Source: Kiritimatiellia bacterium (GTDB lineage Bacteria > Verrucomicrobiota > Kiritimatiellia > CAIQIC01 > JAGNIJ01). From it: a stretch of 64,000 nt of DNA. Location of the stretch: contig JAGNIJ010000001.1 of NCBI GenBank assembly GCA_018001225.1, forward strand, positions 62,001 through 126,000, written 5' to 3'. The notes below the pieces were generated by a model that saw only the letters and a program-made list of their open reading frames with translations, was not told where the DNA came from and ran no database searches. The translations under genes and the position numbers were made by a program. How positions within the stretch are numbered: position 1 is the first letter of the stretch; the number at the start of each line of letters is the position of its first letter. Below, piece after piece: positions 9,101 to 17,871 of the stretch.

Positions 9101-12100
9101 TCCCGCCGCCGTGCTCGAGGAACGCGCCGAGGCGCAGAAGATGTATGTCTTCCGGGTGGAGTCCCGCCACGTCCCGGCCGAGGCGGTGTTCACCTGGTTC
9201 GTGAACGGCCGCGAGGGTGGAAAGGGAGGGACGATATCGCATGCCTTCGCCGCCGCCGGTATCCACACGGTCACCGTGGTGGCGGCCTGGGTGCCGTCGG
9301 CGCGCGTCAAGCGGGCCGGGACCGCGAAAGCGGAGCTGCGCTGCGCCATCGGGGCGCCCGGCTCGCAGGCCGGCCGGGAACCCGTGCTGACCATCGTGGT
9401 CCCGGCGGAACTTGCCGAAGGAAAAGGGGTTACGGGAAAGAAGTACAGCTTCGGCCTGGCGCCGACAAATATCCCGGACAGCGCGGTTTTCTCGTGGTTC
9501 AAGGGCCTGGAAGCGCTCCCGAAGGGCAAGACCATCGAGCTGACGTTTGCGGAAGCGGGGCGCGTGGACCTGTCCGCGTCCGCCGAGTGGGCCGTCGCGG
9601 GCGAGGCGGCCGTCGAGGAAGTCTGGGCGCGCGCCTCGTTTACCATCGGCCCGGCCGGATCCGGCGCCGTGCGTATCGAGGGGCCGGCGACCGCGAAGGC
9701 GGGCGAGGAAGTCACGCTGACGGCGGTGATCCCGCCGACGGCGGGCCTGCGCGCGGAGGACGCCCGGTACGAATGGAAGGGCGCGGAGAAGAAGCCGGGC
9801 GGGAAGGCCGTCTTCAAGCAGCCGCCGGGCGAGTACACCGCGCACCTCGACGTCTACGTCCAGGATGCCCTCAAGGGCTCGGCGGATCACCCGATCAAGG
9901 TGACGGAGCCGCCCGTGGAGATCAGGATCACCCAGCCCGCGGACGGCACGGAGACGTCCCAGTCCACGACGCCCCTGTCCTTCACGATGACCGGGCACGA
10001 AAACGTCGCCAGGGTGTCGGTGATCTGGAACGGGAATGCGGCCCAGGTGCCGGTGGGGCCGGCCTTCACGGAGGACACCCAGGCGCTGGTCCCGGGCGAC
10101 AACACGTTCGTGGTCGAGGCCGCCACGAAGGACGGGAAGACCGTCCGCAGCGCCCCGGTGCGCATCAAGTCCACGCAATCCCCGGAAAACCGGTTCCGGT
10201 TCCACATGAAGTGGCAGACCGAGGACACGGACATTGACCTGCACCTGTCGGCGCCCGGCGGCGGCCATTGCTTCTACGGGAACAAGCCCACGGACTTCGC
10301 GGAGCTGGACGACGACGACCAGCACGGCCCCGGCGACGAGATCATCACGCTCCGGCCGCTGACCCGCGAGGGCCGTTACCGGCTCTACATCCATTACTAC
10401 GCCGACAACATGTCCGGCCGGGATACCCCGCCCGCCACGCCCGTCTCCGTCACGCTGCTGGACGGCGCGCGCCCGGTCCAGACGTGGAACCTCTCGCTGG
10501 GCGGCGTGGGGGATGAGCAGACCGTGATGACCTTCGACTGGGGCGTGACGGTCGAGATCCTGCCCCCGCCGAAGAAGCGCGTGATCATCGGCGAGACCAT
10601 GGCGCTGGAGGTCAAGGCGGCGGCGCCGCAGGGCGCAAACCTGTTCGGGACCGCCACGCCCGCCGGGAAGATGACCTATCTCTGGCTTTCCGACAACAAC
10701 GTGGCGTTCTCGCCCGACGAGAGCGAGAAAGGCCGGACCGTGGCCCGGTTCACGCGGCCCGGGAAAACCCGGATCCATGTCGCGGCGCGGACCGTGGAGG
10801 GCGGAAGCCAGAAAGTGGTCGCGCGGTCCGAGGACGTCGAGATCGAGGTCGTGCCGCCCGGCCTGACGCTCGAATTCGAGCCGGCCGAACCCTGCGTGGG
10901 CCAGGAGGTCACGGCCCGGGTCGTTGCCGAGCCGCCGCTGCCGAAAGAAGCCCTTCGATTCCAGTGGTATGTGGATGGGCCCACGGTGCGCTACGGCGCC
11001 AAGGAGGCCGGCGCCTACGTGTGGGAGTACACCTTCACGCCGAAGAAGCCCGAGCCGATCAGGATCCGGGCCGAGGCCATCACCACCGAGGGCGACGACG
11101 ATGCCGGCGAGGCGGTCAAGACCTGCACGGCCCGGCTGTACGAGATCCAAACCGCGGTCAAGGGCGCGGTCTTTTCGCCGACACCGGCGAAGCCCCGCAC
11201 GGACTTCAACACGGACGAGCATGTCGAGGTCGAGGCGTCTATCGCCCCGACCCCGGACGGCGACGTGCGCTGGAGATGGACGGCCAACGAAGGCACGACC
11301 CTGACCGCCGATATCAGCAAGACCGCCCGGGCCTACCGGCACGAGCCCGGCGTCGCGATGTTGACCGTGACCGCCCGGAACGGGGACGACGTCATCCTCG
11401 GCACGGGCACGGTCAGTTTCACCGTGGTCGAGGGCGGCACGGGTCCGAAGGCCTCGCAGAAGAAGATGGACGAGGCCCGCAAGGCCTGGGCGGCCGGGGA
11501 GATAGACAAGGCGGTCACGCTCGCCGGCGAGGCGCAAACGGCCAATCCAAAGGACGAGGCCATCCGGCGCGAGGCCGACCAGATGCGCAAGGACCGGGAC
11601 GCCATCAAGCTTGCCGTGCGCGACGGCGAGGCTTTGCTGGGCCAGAAGAAACTGGCCGACGCGGAGAAGAAGGCGGACGAGGCGCTGCAACTGAACGGGA
11701 AATATCCGCCCTCGCTGGCCCTGCGCGACAAGATCGCCCAGGCCAAGAAAGACATGGTGGACGGCTGGCAGCGGGAATACCAGAAGGCGCAGACCCAGTA
11801 CAACGCCGGCGACTTCGCCGGTGCCCAGGCCACCCTGGCGCCCGTGCTGAAAGGCATCCAGGAATCCGCCGGCCTCGCCCCGCCCGCGCTGGCCGGACAA
11901 GTCCAGGACCTGCAGAAGAAGATCGAGGCCGCTATCGCGCAGCTCAAGAAGGTCATGGCCAAGTCCGCCGAGATCACGGGCCTGCTGGGCCAGAACAAAC
12001 TGCAGACCGCGATCAAGGGTCAGAACGACCTCGTGAACCTGGCCACCGGGCTGCCCGGCGATGGCGCAAAACGCATTAAGGACGACATGGCGAGCAAGAT

Positions 12101-14891
12101 CGCCGCTGCGCAGCAGAAGTACAACGCCTTCATCGGCCAGAAGGACCAGGCCCACAAAGCCGCGGCTGACAAGCTGGACTGGAAAGCGGCGAAGCAGGCG
12201 GCCGAGGGCAAGCGGGAATGGGAACTCGCCCCTGCGGACGAGAACAAGCTCAAGGAACAGGTCGCCACCGCCGAGCGGAAGATCAAGGAGCAGGACGACG
12301 CCCTGAAGGCCGCGGACGCGGCGGAGCAGCAGGCCGGCTCCGGGACGCCCGCCTACTTCCTCGGCGGGCAGGCGGACCAGGCGATCCAGGATTTGAAGCA
12401 AAAGCAGCAGTTGTTCGGCTCGTGGGATCCGCGCCGGGCTCGGTTCGACCAGGCCATCCGGAAACTGGAAACCCGCAAGAAGGGGGAAAGCCTTTGGAGC
12501 CAGGCGAAGAACCTTTACGAAAGCGAATTTCCCAGGGTACAGGACCCCTACGATACCACGCTGCTGGAGAAAATCCTGGGCCTGTGCAAGCAAAGCCTGG
12601 ACTTCGCGCCCGTCGAATCGCGGCGCGGGTTCCTCGTCACGCTCGAGACGCTGATCCGCGAGCGCAGGGAGAAGGCCGAGAAAAAGCGGAAAGCCGACCA
12701 GCTCTGGAAACAGGCCAAGGATCTCCTGGAGAACAACGGGGACATGAAGACCGTGGAATCCCTGTGCACCCAGAGCGTCCGGATCGATCCCTATCCCAGC
12801 GACGCCCACAAGGACTGGCTGTCGAAACTGCAGAGGGCCAACAAGCTGTGGGCCGAGGGCAAGCAGTTCATCGAGCCGCCGAAGGACATGGAGAAGGGCC
12901 TCGCCACGTGCGAGGAGAGCATTTCTCTGGCGTCCAACAAGTCCCGGCGCGATTTTGTGGCCGGCCTCCGGCAGCGACGCGCCCAGGCCCAGACCCTGCG
13001 CGGCGAAGGCGAACGAATCGAACAGGGCGGCACGATCCCGGACCTGCAGAAGGCCCTCGACAAGTACAGGGAGAGCCTGCGGCTGTGGCCCAATGCGGAA
13101 CTGGAAGCCTACATCAAGCGGCTGCAGGCGAAACTCGACGGCATGATCGCGGAGGTCGTGCGGGGCCGGGAGCGGAAATACATATTCAGCAATTACAACA
13201 TAGACGGCGTAAGCGAGGGATCGCCCCAACCCCCCTCGTTCACCGTCCAGACGCCGCAGTTGATAGAGTTCATCTGCACCTATCACTATAACGGCGCCAA
13301 GGGAGCGCAGCCTGGCACGATAGGGCTGCGCGACCAGAGCGGCCGGGTCTATGGCCCGTGGGAAGCCGGCATCGACGTGGAACTCGGGGGACGCTGGACC
13401 AACATAAACTGGGTCGTATTCCCGGGCATCACGATACCGCCGGGCACGTACACGGTGATGGATTCCGAAACGGCGACGTGGTCGTACAACAGTGTTTCGC
13501 GCGGGATCGGCTTCGCGCGCGTCGGCGGGTTCGCGCAGCCGGTCACGGTTTCCAGGGATTGCATTATGAGCGTGGCCATGTCGGGCTGCGGGGCGGGAGG
13601 CACGGCCGTTGACGAGAACGGCGTCGAGCACACCTACACGTTCTTCCAAAGCTCGGTGACCGCGACCGTCGGCGCCGCGCAGCAGGCCCGCATTACGGTC
13701 ACCATGGGGGACGGGAAAGAGTACAAGGCGGAAGGCACCGGCCGTGCGGCCCTGACCTTGATGATCCCGCCCAATAGCCGGTACACGGTGCATATCCAGA
13801 ACCTGACCGCGACCGGCCACTGCGAGTCCGTTCAGTCCTTCGAGACGGACGAACGGGGCCAGCCTCACGAGGCGGGAAGCATCGAGAAGCCGAAGCCGCC
13901 CGAGTGGGTCAAGAAAGTGACCGCGGCGGACTTCGTGGGCAGCTACCAGATGACGGATCCCACGAGAACGTTTGAGGCCTATAACGGCACGTGCGTATTG
14001 AGCGACGGCGGAACCGGTATCGCCCAGGAGCAAAACTTTGGCAAACTGGTCGGTAACGATCATGAGGTGGCCGGGGGTTACTACAAGATCCTCTGGCAGT
14101 TCAATCCCGGGAAGAACACCTTTGTGTTCAACTGGCGGACGCAGCCCGACCGCAGCACCTGGGGTTACTTTGAGGGGCAGATCTCGGGAGAGAGTTCCTC
14201 CGATTTCACCTTGAGCGGCCGCTGGGCCAACGGAAATCCCGGGCAGCTGCGCCTCCGCCGGACCTCGCAACCCCCGGTCCCGTCCGTCAACTTAAGCGGC
14301 AAGTGGATTGCCTATCAGAACAACAACAAGGTGGCGGACTGCGAAATCCGGCAGGACGGCCAGAATCTGGTCTTCATCATCACGAGTCGCACCCCGGCGC
14401 CTCGTTCGACCGGCAAGTTCCTGGATGCCGGTACGGTGGTGGCCACCGACTGGAATGCGGCCAGGGCCACGATCCGGGACGGCGGCCAGCGGCTCGACTG
14501 GGGCGATTCGGAATGGGTGCGGCCGGGCACGAATCCGACGGGCGTGGGATCGGGATCCTCGACCGGCGAGGGCTCGACGGACACGACAGCCTCATTCAAC
14601 CCCACAAAAGATCCTGCATTGCTGCAGGAAGTCGTGGGCAGATGGCGAATCGTTATTAACACATATCCCGGATGGCTGGAGCTCAACAGCGGGCCAGAAG
14701 GATTGACCGGGCGAAACATCACGGATAAATGGGGCGTCTGGGTTAATCTTGTCAACCCGCAATATGATCCCGTGTTGAAGGAGATCAGATTTGGTCAAGC
14801 CAATAGCGCACAACAATTCAGAGGAACGCTTCGAAATGGCGCTCTAGAGGGGACCTTTGATGGCGTTTACAAGTGGTCGGCTACGCGTTGA
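6144..14891 (+). CDS. Giant exported multidomain protein (2915 aa)
   Basis: This is the largest gene in the window. A long signal sequence (hydrophobic core about 29-43, likely cleavage near ARA-QE at 45-46) is followed by a mainly helical region to about residue 950. Then come about three Ig/PKD-like beta repeats (about 975-1345) with recurring F-x-W-F and G-x-V-T-V motifs. A YfaP/DUF2135-type domain follows (about 1347-1471, marked by DTDIDLHLSAPGGGHCFYGNK), then more Ig-like repeats to about 1765. A charged helical/TPR-like section spans about 1775-2345 and a beta-rich domain about 2345-2475. The C-terminal third has three lipocalin-like units opening with GSYQMTD, SGKWIAYQ and GRWRIVI. 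It is probably a periplasmic or surface-exposed scaffold. The last 100 or so codons are visibly less GC-rich than the rest. The overall architecture matches no family I can name. Confidence 0.8.
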   Translation: MNPLAVILPPSLRAFTSPRPLRSGRAAPWLIALPLLLALLPGARAQETVGDIINAAQKVGTAGFTKYDEALVLKNIKQIHQLRAQGRITDAQYQNVMSWHQVENGALGRQAGAKTGLIVSFQQVDPTAGAYRTGSDTDFHVRRKDGKPVTLEDIQAVERAYRVLVNEEVKKRSEASGKRVNPSPSAFNTDTDFMAATDGTSEQEFKRIAEYFKSKGADVYTRYAAAQVESQLRSGAPVTLEGGHQYMEEMQDQAAKKQGKIDKLKAQLAGATGQAAAELQGQINTLEYERNKYIARITKVSAALAAQAGAPPPPALSTEGNYAAAGRLQFAKTLGAIAGSSSASPEMRSEAGFLLALRLHGLPSSSNERGAILRELEPAVATQVKAQLVQFSLLDKTREDPSQLQRLRAFLEKTQTGQKMVAHMAWAFDELTRERSRATSSAQFLQTLYSEMRATGQQAGNRAMQLSMLLGLAEQVRAAKTDSELAIAVGKTLASRTYYGLIASYIYTGVVEQDGAALAKGLIILFCPEAAIPDVVKAIGDSAIAITTSVAFDKQLMALYLAARFDPKTGDLLGIGSYNGPGAPHQFLDDALLPGGYNAVKGLFDEALALAKQKNLSVEVLGGLNAVGAQALVRALDATVINGEPLVMKEDGRVQEACAQVRTVTSVINDFVEGLGFADSVPRQVDGSWSHPNLEPSAQRKLKELLVLRSQKWADVKQALGDAIRASLETRYRAEKQLGEGDQKALEMLAEIEQILRELGIYNFGMAAMDYDASFNFIQRAFFVSAKEQKIKAMEVMQRYKAAYSAILALRETAESVCAANGGGRFTPRLLTGTPPLTADPDLDRAMAVKFIQTAVKQWEKDKGTLLWIKRDGLNDNLAGLDSDFDKRILREYCDSIMIQYNAEAIRDASARAGQRLQQVNRTAGVDPGAEIVETPWGWQVTQEQSEKSPAQARATITRELNRQMQLLDEFKEKYKKQDGTLVIRPPAAVLEERAEAQKMYVFRVESRHVPAEAVFTWFVNGREGGKGGTISHAFAAAGIHTVTVVAAWVPSARVKRAGTAKAELRCAIGAPGSQAGREPVLTIVVPAELAEGKGVTGKKYSFGLAPTNIPDSAVFSWFKGLEALPKGKTIELTFAEAGRVDLSASAEWAVAGEAAVEEVWARASFTIGPAGSGAVRIEGPATAKAGEEVTLTAVIPPTAGLRAEDARYEWKGAEKKPGGKAVFKQPPGEYTAHLDVYVQDALKGSADHPIKVTEPPVEIRITQPADGTETSQSTTPLSFTMTGHENVARVSVIWNGNAAQVPVGPAFTEDTQALVPGDNTFVVEAATKDGKTVRSAPVRIKSTQSPENRFRFHMKWQTEDTDIDLHLSAPGGGHCFYGNKPTDFAELDDDDQHGPGDEIITLRPLTREGRYRLYIHYYADNMSGRDTPPATPVSVTLLDGARPVQTWNLSLGGVGDEQTVMTFDWGVTVEILPPPKKRVIIGETMALEVKAAAPQGANLFGTATPAGKMTYLWLSDNNVAFSPDESEKGRTVARFTRPGKTRIHVAARTVEGGSQKVVARSEDVEIEVVPPGLTLEFEPAEPCVGQEVTARVVAEPPLPKEALRFQWYVDGPTVRYGAKEAGAYVWEYTFTPKKPEPIRIRAEAITTEGDDDAGEAVKTCTARLYEIQTAVKGAVFSPTPAKPRTDFNTDEHVEVEASIAPTPDGDVRWRWTANEGTTLTADISKTARAYRHEPGVAMLTVTARNGDDVILGTGTVSFTVVEGGTGPKASQKKMDEARKAWAAGEIDKAVTLAGEAQTANPKDEAIRREADQMRKDRDAIKLAVRDGEALLGQKKLADAEKKADEALQLNGKYPPSLALRDKIAQAKKDMVDGWQREYQKAQTQYNAGDFAGAQATLAPVLKGIQESAGLAPPALAGQVQDLQKKIEAAIAQLKKVMAKSAEITGLLGQNKLQTAIKGQNDLVNLATGLPGDGAKRIKDDMASKIAAAQQKYNAFIGQKDQAHKAAADKLDWKAAKQAAEGKREWELAPADENKLKEQVATAERKIKEQDDALKAADAAEQQAGSGTPAYFLGGQADQAIQDLKQKQQLFGSWDPRRARFDQAIRKLETRKKGESLWSQAKNLYESEFPRVQDPYDTTLLEKILGLCKQSLDFAPVESRRGFLVTLETLIRERREKAEKKRKADQLWKQAKDLLENNGDMKTVESLCTQSVRIDPYPSDAHKDWLSKLQRANKLWAEGKQFIEPPKDMEKGLATCEESISLASNKSRRDFVAGLRQRRAQAQTLRGEGERIEQGGTIPDLQKALDKYRESLRLWPNAELEAYIKRLQAKLDGMIAEVVRGRERKYIFSNYNIDGVSEGSPQPPSFTVQTPQLIEFICTYHYNGAKGAQPGTIGLRDQSGRVYGPWEAGIDVELGGRWTNINWVVFPGITIPPGTYTVMDSETATWSYNSVSRGIGFARVGGFAQPVTVSRDCIMSVAMSGCGAGGTAVDENGVEHTYTFFQSSVTATVGAAQQARITVTMGDGKEYKAEGTGRAALTLMIPPNSRYTVHIQNLTATGHCESVQSFETDERGQPHEAGSIEKPKPPEWVKKVTAADFVGSYQMTDPTRTFEAYNGTCVLSDGGTGIAQEQNFGKLVGNDHEVAGGYYKILWQFNPGKNTFVFNWRTQPDRSTWGYFEGQISGESSSDFTLSGRWANGNPGQLRLRRTSQPPVPSVNLSGKWIAYQNNNKVADCEIRQDGQNLVFIITSRTPAPRSTGKFLDAGTVVATDWNAARATIRDGGQRLDWGDSEWVRPGTNPTGVGSGSSTGEGSTDTTASFNPTKDPALLQEVVGRWRIVINTYPGWLELNSGPEGLTGRNITDKWGVWVNLVNPQYDPVLKEIRFGQANSAQQFRGTLRNGALEGTFDGVYKWSATR

Positions 14892-14960
14892 CCTCCGAAC
14901 TAAAAAAATCGCGGACGTGTAGGCAAGATTCTGAAGATTCATTTCCTGGCGAGGGCTCAT

Positions 14961-15221
14961 ATGAGAGCTCATCTACTCAGTATTTCTGTGTTTCTCATCG
15001 CCGGCTGCGCGACGGTGGAGCTGGCGATGGACTCCGACGCGTACAAGGACAAGTGGGTCCGGGTGACGGAAGGCGACATGGGCGAGGAGGTTGATGGATC
15101 GCCCCTTTTTATGCCCGTAAAAAAGGAGCCTGCCATGAAAACCAGTGATGCGCATTCACCTCCCGGCGGCATGACCCGGCGCGAGTTGATAGCGCTGTCC
15201 TCGTTGGCCGTGGCGTCATAG
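14961..15221 (+). CDS. Small lipoprotein ORF fused to a broken M48 N-terminus
   Basis: The frame encodes 86 residues starting with a lipoprotein signal (MRAHLLSISVFLIAGC, lipobox Cys16). About 30 polar residues follow. The frame then runs in phase into a sequence nearly identical to the first 27 residues of the M48 protease encoded at 16525 (MKTSDAHSPP... against MKTNDEHPPV..., then MTRREL against MTRREF). The first half may be a genuine small lipoprotein gene; the C-terminal half looks like read-through into a remnant. I cannot tell whether it is expressed in this form. Confidence 0.45.
   Translation: MRAHLLSISVFLIAGCATVELAMDSDAYKDKWVRVTEGDMGEEVDGSPLFMPVKKEPAMKTSDAHSPPGGMTRRELIALSSLAVAS
15135..15221 (+). 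pseudogene. Remnant of an M48 protease gene start
   Basis: These 87 bases, with an AAAAGGAG ribosome site just upstream, align base for base with the start of the M48 gene at 16525, including the Tat-like TRRE..ALSSLA stretch. Similarity stops at about 15214, where an AT-rich stretch begins, and the frame ends at TAG (15219-15221). It is either one end of a duplication or the 5' stump of a gene interrupted by the ATPase segment. Confidence 0.6.
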
Positions 15222-15353
15222 GCAGCTCTTACAGACTTTTACGGCATTGGCTCGGAAATATTTCATGCATAATATACTTTTAATTAAACGGTTACATAAT
15301 ATTATGAAAATTCGATATGGAATATCGATATTTCATTATTGTATTAATAACTC
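15222..15353. other. AT-rich leader of the DUF4143 ATPase gene
   Basis: The stretch is dominated by A/T runs (ATAATATACTTTTAATTAAA and similar) in an otherwise GC-rich region. It contains several TATAAT-like hexamers and ends directly before the ATG at 15354. It probably holds the ATPase promoter and marks foreign origin; no single promoter can be chosen. Confidence 0.5.
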
Positions 15354-16496
15354 ATGATTGAGCGATCTCAACTGTTTCACGCGGTGGGGACGGCCTTGGG
15401 AAGAAATCCGGTAGCTGTCCTCCTGGGCCCACGCCAGTGCGGCAAAACCACCCTTGCCCGCATGGTGATCCGGGATCGGGCGGATGTCACTTTCTTTGAC
15501 CTTGAGGATCCCGCCACGCTGGGGAGTTTTGACAACCCGGCCCTTGTCTTGCGCGATTTGCGGGGGTTGGTGGTGATTGATGAGGTGCAGCGGCGGCCGG
15601 ACCTTTTCCCCCTTCTGCGTGTCCTGGCTGATCGCGATCCTTTGCCGGCGCGCTTCCTTCTGCTGGGAAGCGCTTCTCCATCCCTGTTGCGGCAGTCCTC
15701 GGAATCCCTGGCGGGACGCGTCGAGTTCATTGAAATGGGCGGGTTCAGCCTGGCCGAGATAGGGCCCGAGGCCTGGAAGAAACTCTGGTCTCGCGGCGGC
15801 TTCCCGAGATCGTTCCTGGCGGAGTCCGATCCGAATAGTCAAAGTTGGCGCGATCAGTTCATCGCGACGTTCCTGGAGCGGGATATTCCGCAACTGGGTT
15901 TGAATCTTCCCGCCCTGCAACTTCGCCGATTCTGGAGCATGGTGGCGCATTATCATGGCGCCAGTTGGAACAGCTCTGAAGTGGGAGGGGCCCTGGGGGT
16001 GGCCGACCACACGGCCCGGCGGTATCTGGACATCCTGTCCGGCGCCTACATGGTGCGCATCCTGCCGCCCTGGTTCGAGAATCTTGGCAAACGACAGCGC
16101 AAAGCGCCCAAGGTGTATCTTCGCGACACGGGGCTGCTACATCGCTTGCTGAATATCGGTGAAGGCGCGGCTCTGTTTTCGCATCCCAAGTGCGGCGCTT
16201 CGTGGGAGGGCTTTGCCCTGGAGCAGGCCGCCAGGGTCCTCGGGCTCACGGAGGTCTACTTCTGGGCCGTCCACGGCGGCGCCGAGCTGGATCTGTTCTG
16301 CCCGCGGAACGGGAAGCGTTACGGGTTCGAATTCAAGTACAGCGATGCCCCGGCAATAACTAAATCCATGCGAGAAGCCTGCAAGCTCCTGATGCTGGAG
16401 CGGCTCTTTGTTGTGTATCCCGGCCCACGGGAATACCCGATGGCCGACCGGGTGTCGGCCGTTCCGTTGTCCGGGCTTGGCGCCATTTCGATATGA
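15354..16496 (+). CDS. AAA+ ATPase of the DUF4143 family
   Basis: The 380-residue protein has a Walker A motif GPRQCGKTT (Lys31), a Walker B LVVIDEVQ (Asp76-Glu77) and a sensor-like LLLGSASPSLLRQ. The C-terminal half has the DUF4143 pattern, with the Arg-rich KVYLRDTGLLHRLL segment and a final GAELDLFCPRNGKRYGFEFKY core that resembles a PD-(D/E)xK nuclease fold. These ATPases are scattered in bacteria and archaea and often behave as mobile or toxin-like genes; their function is not established. It is preceded by about 130 bases of AT-rich DNA, unlike the surrounding GC-rich sequence, and sits between a broken and an intact copy of the same gene start, which suggests recent insertion. Confidence 0.85.
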   Translation: MIERSQLFHAVGTALGRNPVAVLLGPRQCGKTTLARMVIRDRADVTFFDLEDPATLGSFDNPALVLRDLRGLVVIDEVQRRPDLFPLLRVLADRDPLPARFLLLGSASPSLLRQSSESLAGRVEFIEMGGFSLAEIGPEAWKKLWSRGGFPRSFLAESDPNSQSWRDQFIATFLERDIPQLGLNLPALQLRRFWSMVAHYHGASWNSSEVGGALGVADHTARRYLDILSGAYMVRILPPWFENLGKRQRKAPKVYLRDTGLLHRLLNIGEGAALFSHPKCGASWEGFALEQAARVLGLTEVYFWAVHGGAELDLFCPRNGKRYGFEFKYSDAPAITKSMREACKLLMLERLFVVYPGPREYPMADRVSAVPLSGLGAISI

Positions 16497-16524
16497 ACTG
16501 CGATGGAAATGAAAGGACCCTGCC

Positions 16525-17871
16525 ATGAAGACCAACGATGAGCATCCCCCTGTCGGCAGAATGACGCGGCGCGAGTTTATGGCGTTGTCGTCCCTGGCCG
16601 CGGCGGGGGCGCTGACGGGGTGCGCCACCAATCCGGTGTCCGGCAAGCGGCAGTTGATGTTCTTCGGCAAGAGCAGCGAGCTGGAGTGGGACCAGGAGTC
16701 CGCGCCGCACCAGTTCTCGGCCGACTACGGGGCGGTGCAGGACGCCGCCCTGAACGCCTACGTCGCCGAGGTCGGCGGCGCGATCACGCCGCACGCCCAC
16801 CGGCCGAACCGGCCGTACAACTACCGGTGCGTCAACGCCTCCTACATCAACGCCTACACCTTCCCGGCGGGCAGCATGGCCACGACGCGGGGCATCCTGC
16901 TGAACCTCCAGAACGAGGACGAGCTGGCCGCGCTGCTGGGCCACGAGATCGGCCACGTCAACTACCGCCACACGGCGGAGGCCATGACCAAGAACCTGAT
17001 GATCACCGGCCTGGTGATCGTCGCCGCCCTCGCCGTCGAGGCGAGCACGGGCGAGGAGGAGTACACGCCGTGGATCACGGGCCTGGGCGCGCTCGGGTCC
17101 GGCCTGCTGCTGGCGAAGTACAGCCGGTCCAACGAGCAGGAGGCGGACAAGGTGGGCATGGATTACATGGTCAAGGCCGGCTACAGCCCCGAGGGCATGG
17201 TCGGGCTGATGGCCATGCTGAAGAAGCTGGACGGCGAGAAGCCGTGGCTCGTGTTCCGCATGTTCTCCAGCCACCCTTGGGGCAGCGACCGGTACGACGA
17301 CGCCGTCAAGCGCGCCGGCTCGAAATACGCCCATCTGCGCGGGCAGCCGCTCCGCCGGGAGCGGTACATGGACATGACCGCGTCCGTCCGGCGCGCCAAG
17401 AACGTGATCGAGGAGATCCAGAAGGGCGACGACGAGCTGTCGGACGAGAAGCTGGACGCCGCGCTGTCCCACTACGGCAACGCCCTGCGGGCCGGCGCCG
17501 ACGACTACGAGGCGCTGCTGAAGATGGCCAACGCCAAGCTGGCGCAGGAGAAGCCGTCGGAGGCCCTGAACTTCGCGCGCAAGGCGCGGGCTGTGTATCC
17601 CGCCGAGCCGCAGGCCTGCCACATGACCGGCATGGCGCACCTGGAGTTGCGGCGCTACGGCGAGGCGCTGGAGCAGTTCAACGAGTATGCGAACCTGCTG
17701 CCGGGCAATCCCCTCATCACCTACTACCGGGGCCGCGCCTGCGACGGCATGGGCCGGAAGGCGGACGCCGCCGAGTTCTACCAGCAGTTTCTGAACCAGG
17801 TGGAAGCCGGCGAGGAAGCCGAGTATGCGAGGAAAAGACTGACGGAGTGGGGATTTCTGGAGGAGGCATGA
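16525..17871 (+). CDS. M48 family metalloprotease lipoprotein with TPRs (BepA-like)
   Basis: The 448-residue protein starts with a twin-arginine-like lipoprotein signal (MTRREFMALSSLAAAGALTGC, lipobox Cys33). The peptidase M48 zinc site is intact: HEIGH at 140-144 (His140, Glu141, His144) and the third ligand Glu204 in NEQEADKVG. The C-terminal part from about residue 310 has TPR-like helices ending in YARKRLTEWGFLEEA. Proteins of this layout (BepA/LoiP type) degrade or chaperone misfolded outer-membrane proteins, and a periplasmic quality-control role fits the exported neighbours. The stop overlaps the start of the next lipoprotein gene. A truncated copy of its first 27 codons lies 1.39 kb upstream. 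Confidence 0.88.
   Translation: MKTNDEHPPVGRMTRREFMALSSLAAAGALTGCATNPVSGKRQLMFFGKSSELEWDQESAPHQFSADYGAVQDAALNAYVAEVGGAITPHAHRPNRPYNYRCVNASYINAYTFPAGSMATTRGILLNLQNEDELAALLGHEIGHVNYRHTAEAMTKNLMITGLVIVAALAVEASTGEEEYTPWITGLGALGSGLLLAKYSRSNEQEADKVGMDYMVKAGYSPEGMVGLMAMLKKLDGEKPWLVFRMFSSHPWGSDRYDDAVKRAGSKYAHLRGQPLRRERYMDMTASVRRAKNVIEEIQKGDDELSDEKLDAALSHYGNALRAGADDYEALLKMANAKLAQEKPSEALNFARKARAVYPAEPQACHMTGMAHLELRRYGEALEQFNEYANLLPGNPLITYYRGRACDGMGRKADAAEFYQQFLNQVEAGEEAEYARKRLTEWGFLEEA

Noticed and set aside
9042..14270. 1742-codon minus-strand ORF opposite the giant gene
   Set aside because: Arg/Gly/Leu-rich shadow composition with no domains or start signal; the plus strand encodes recognisable domains and a signal peptide.
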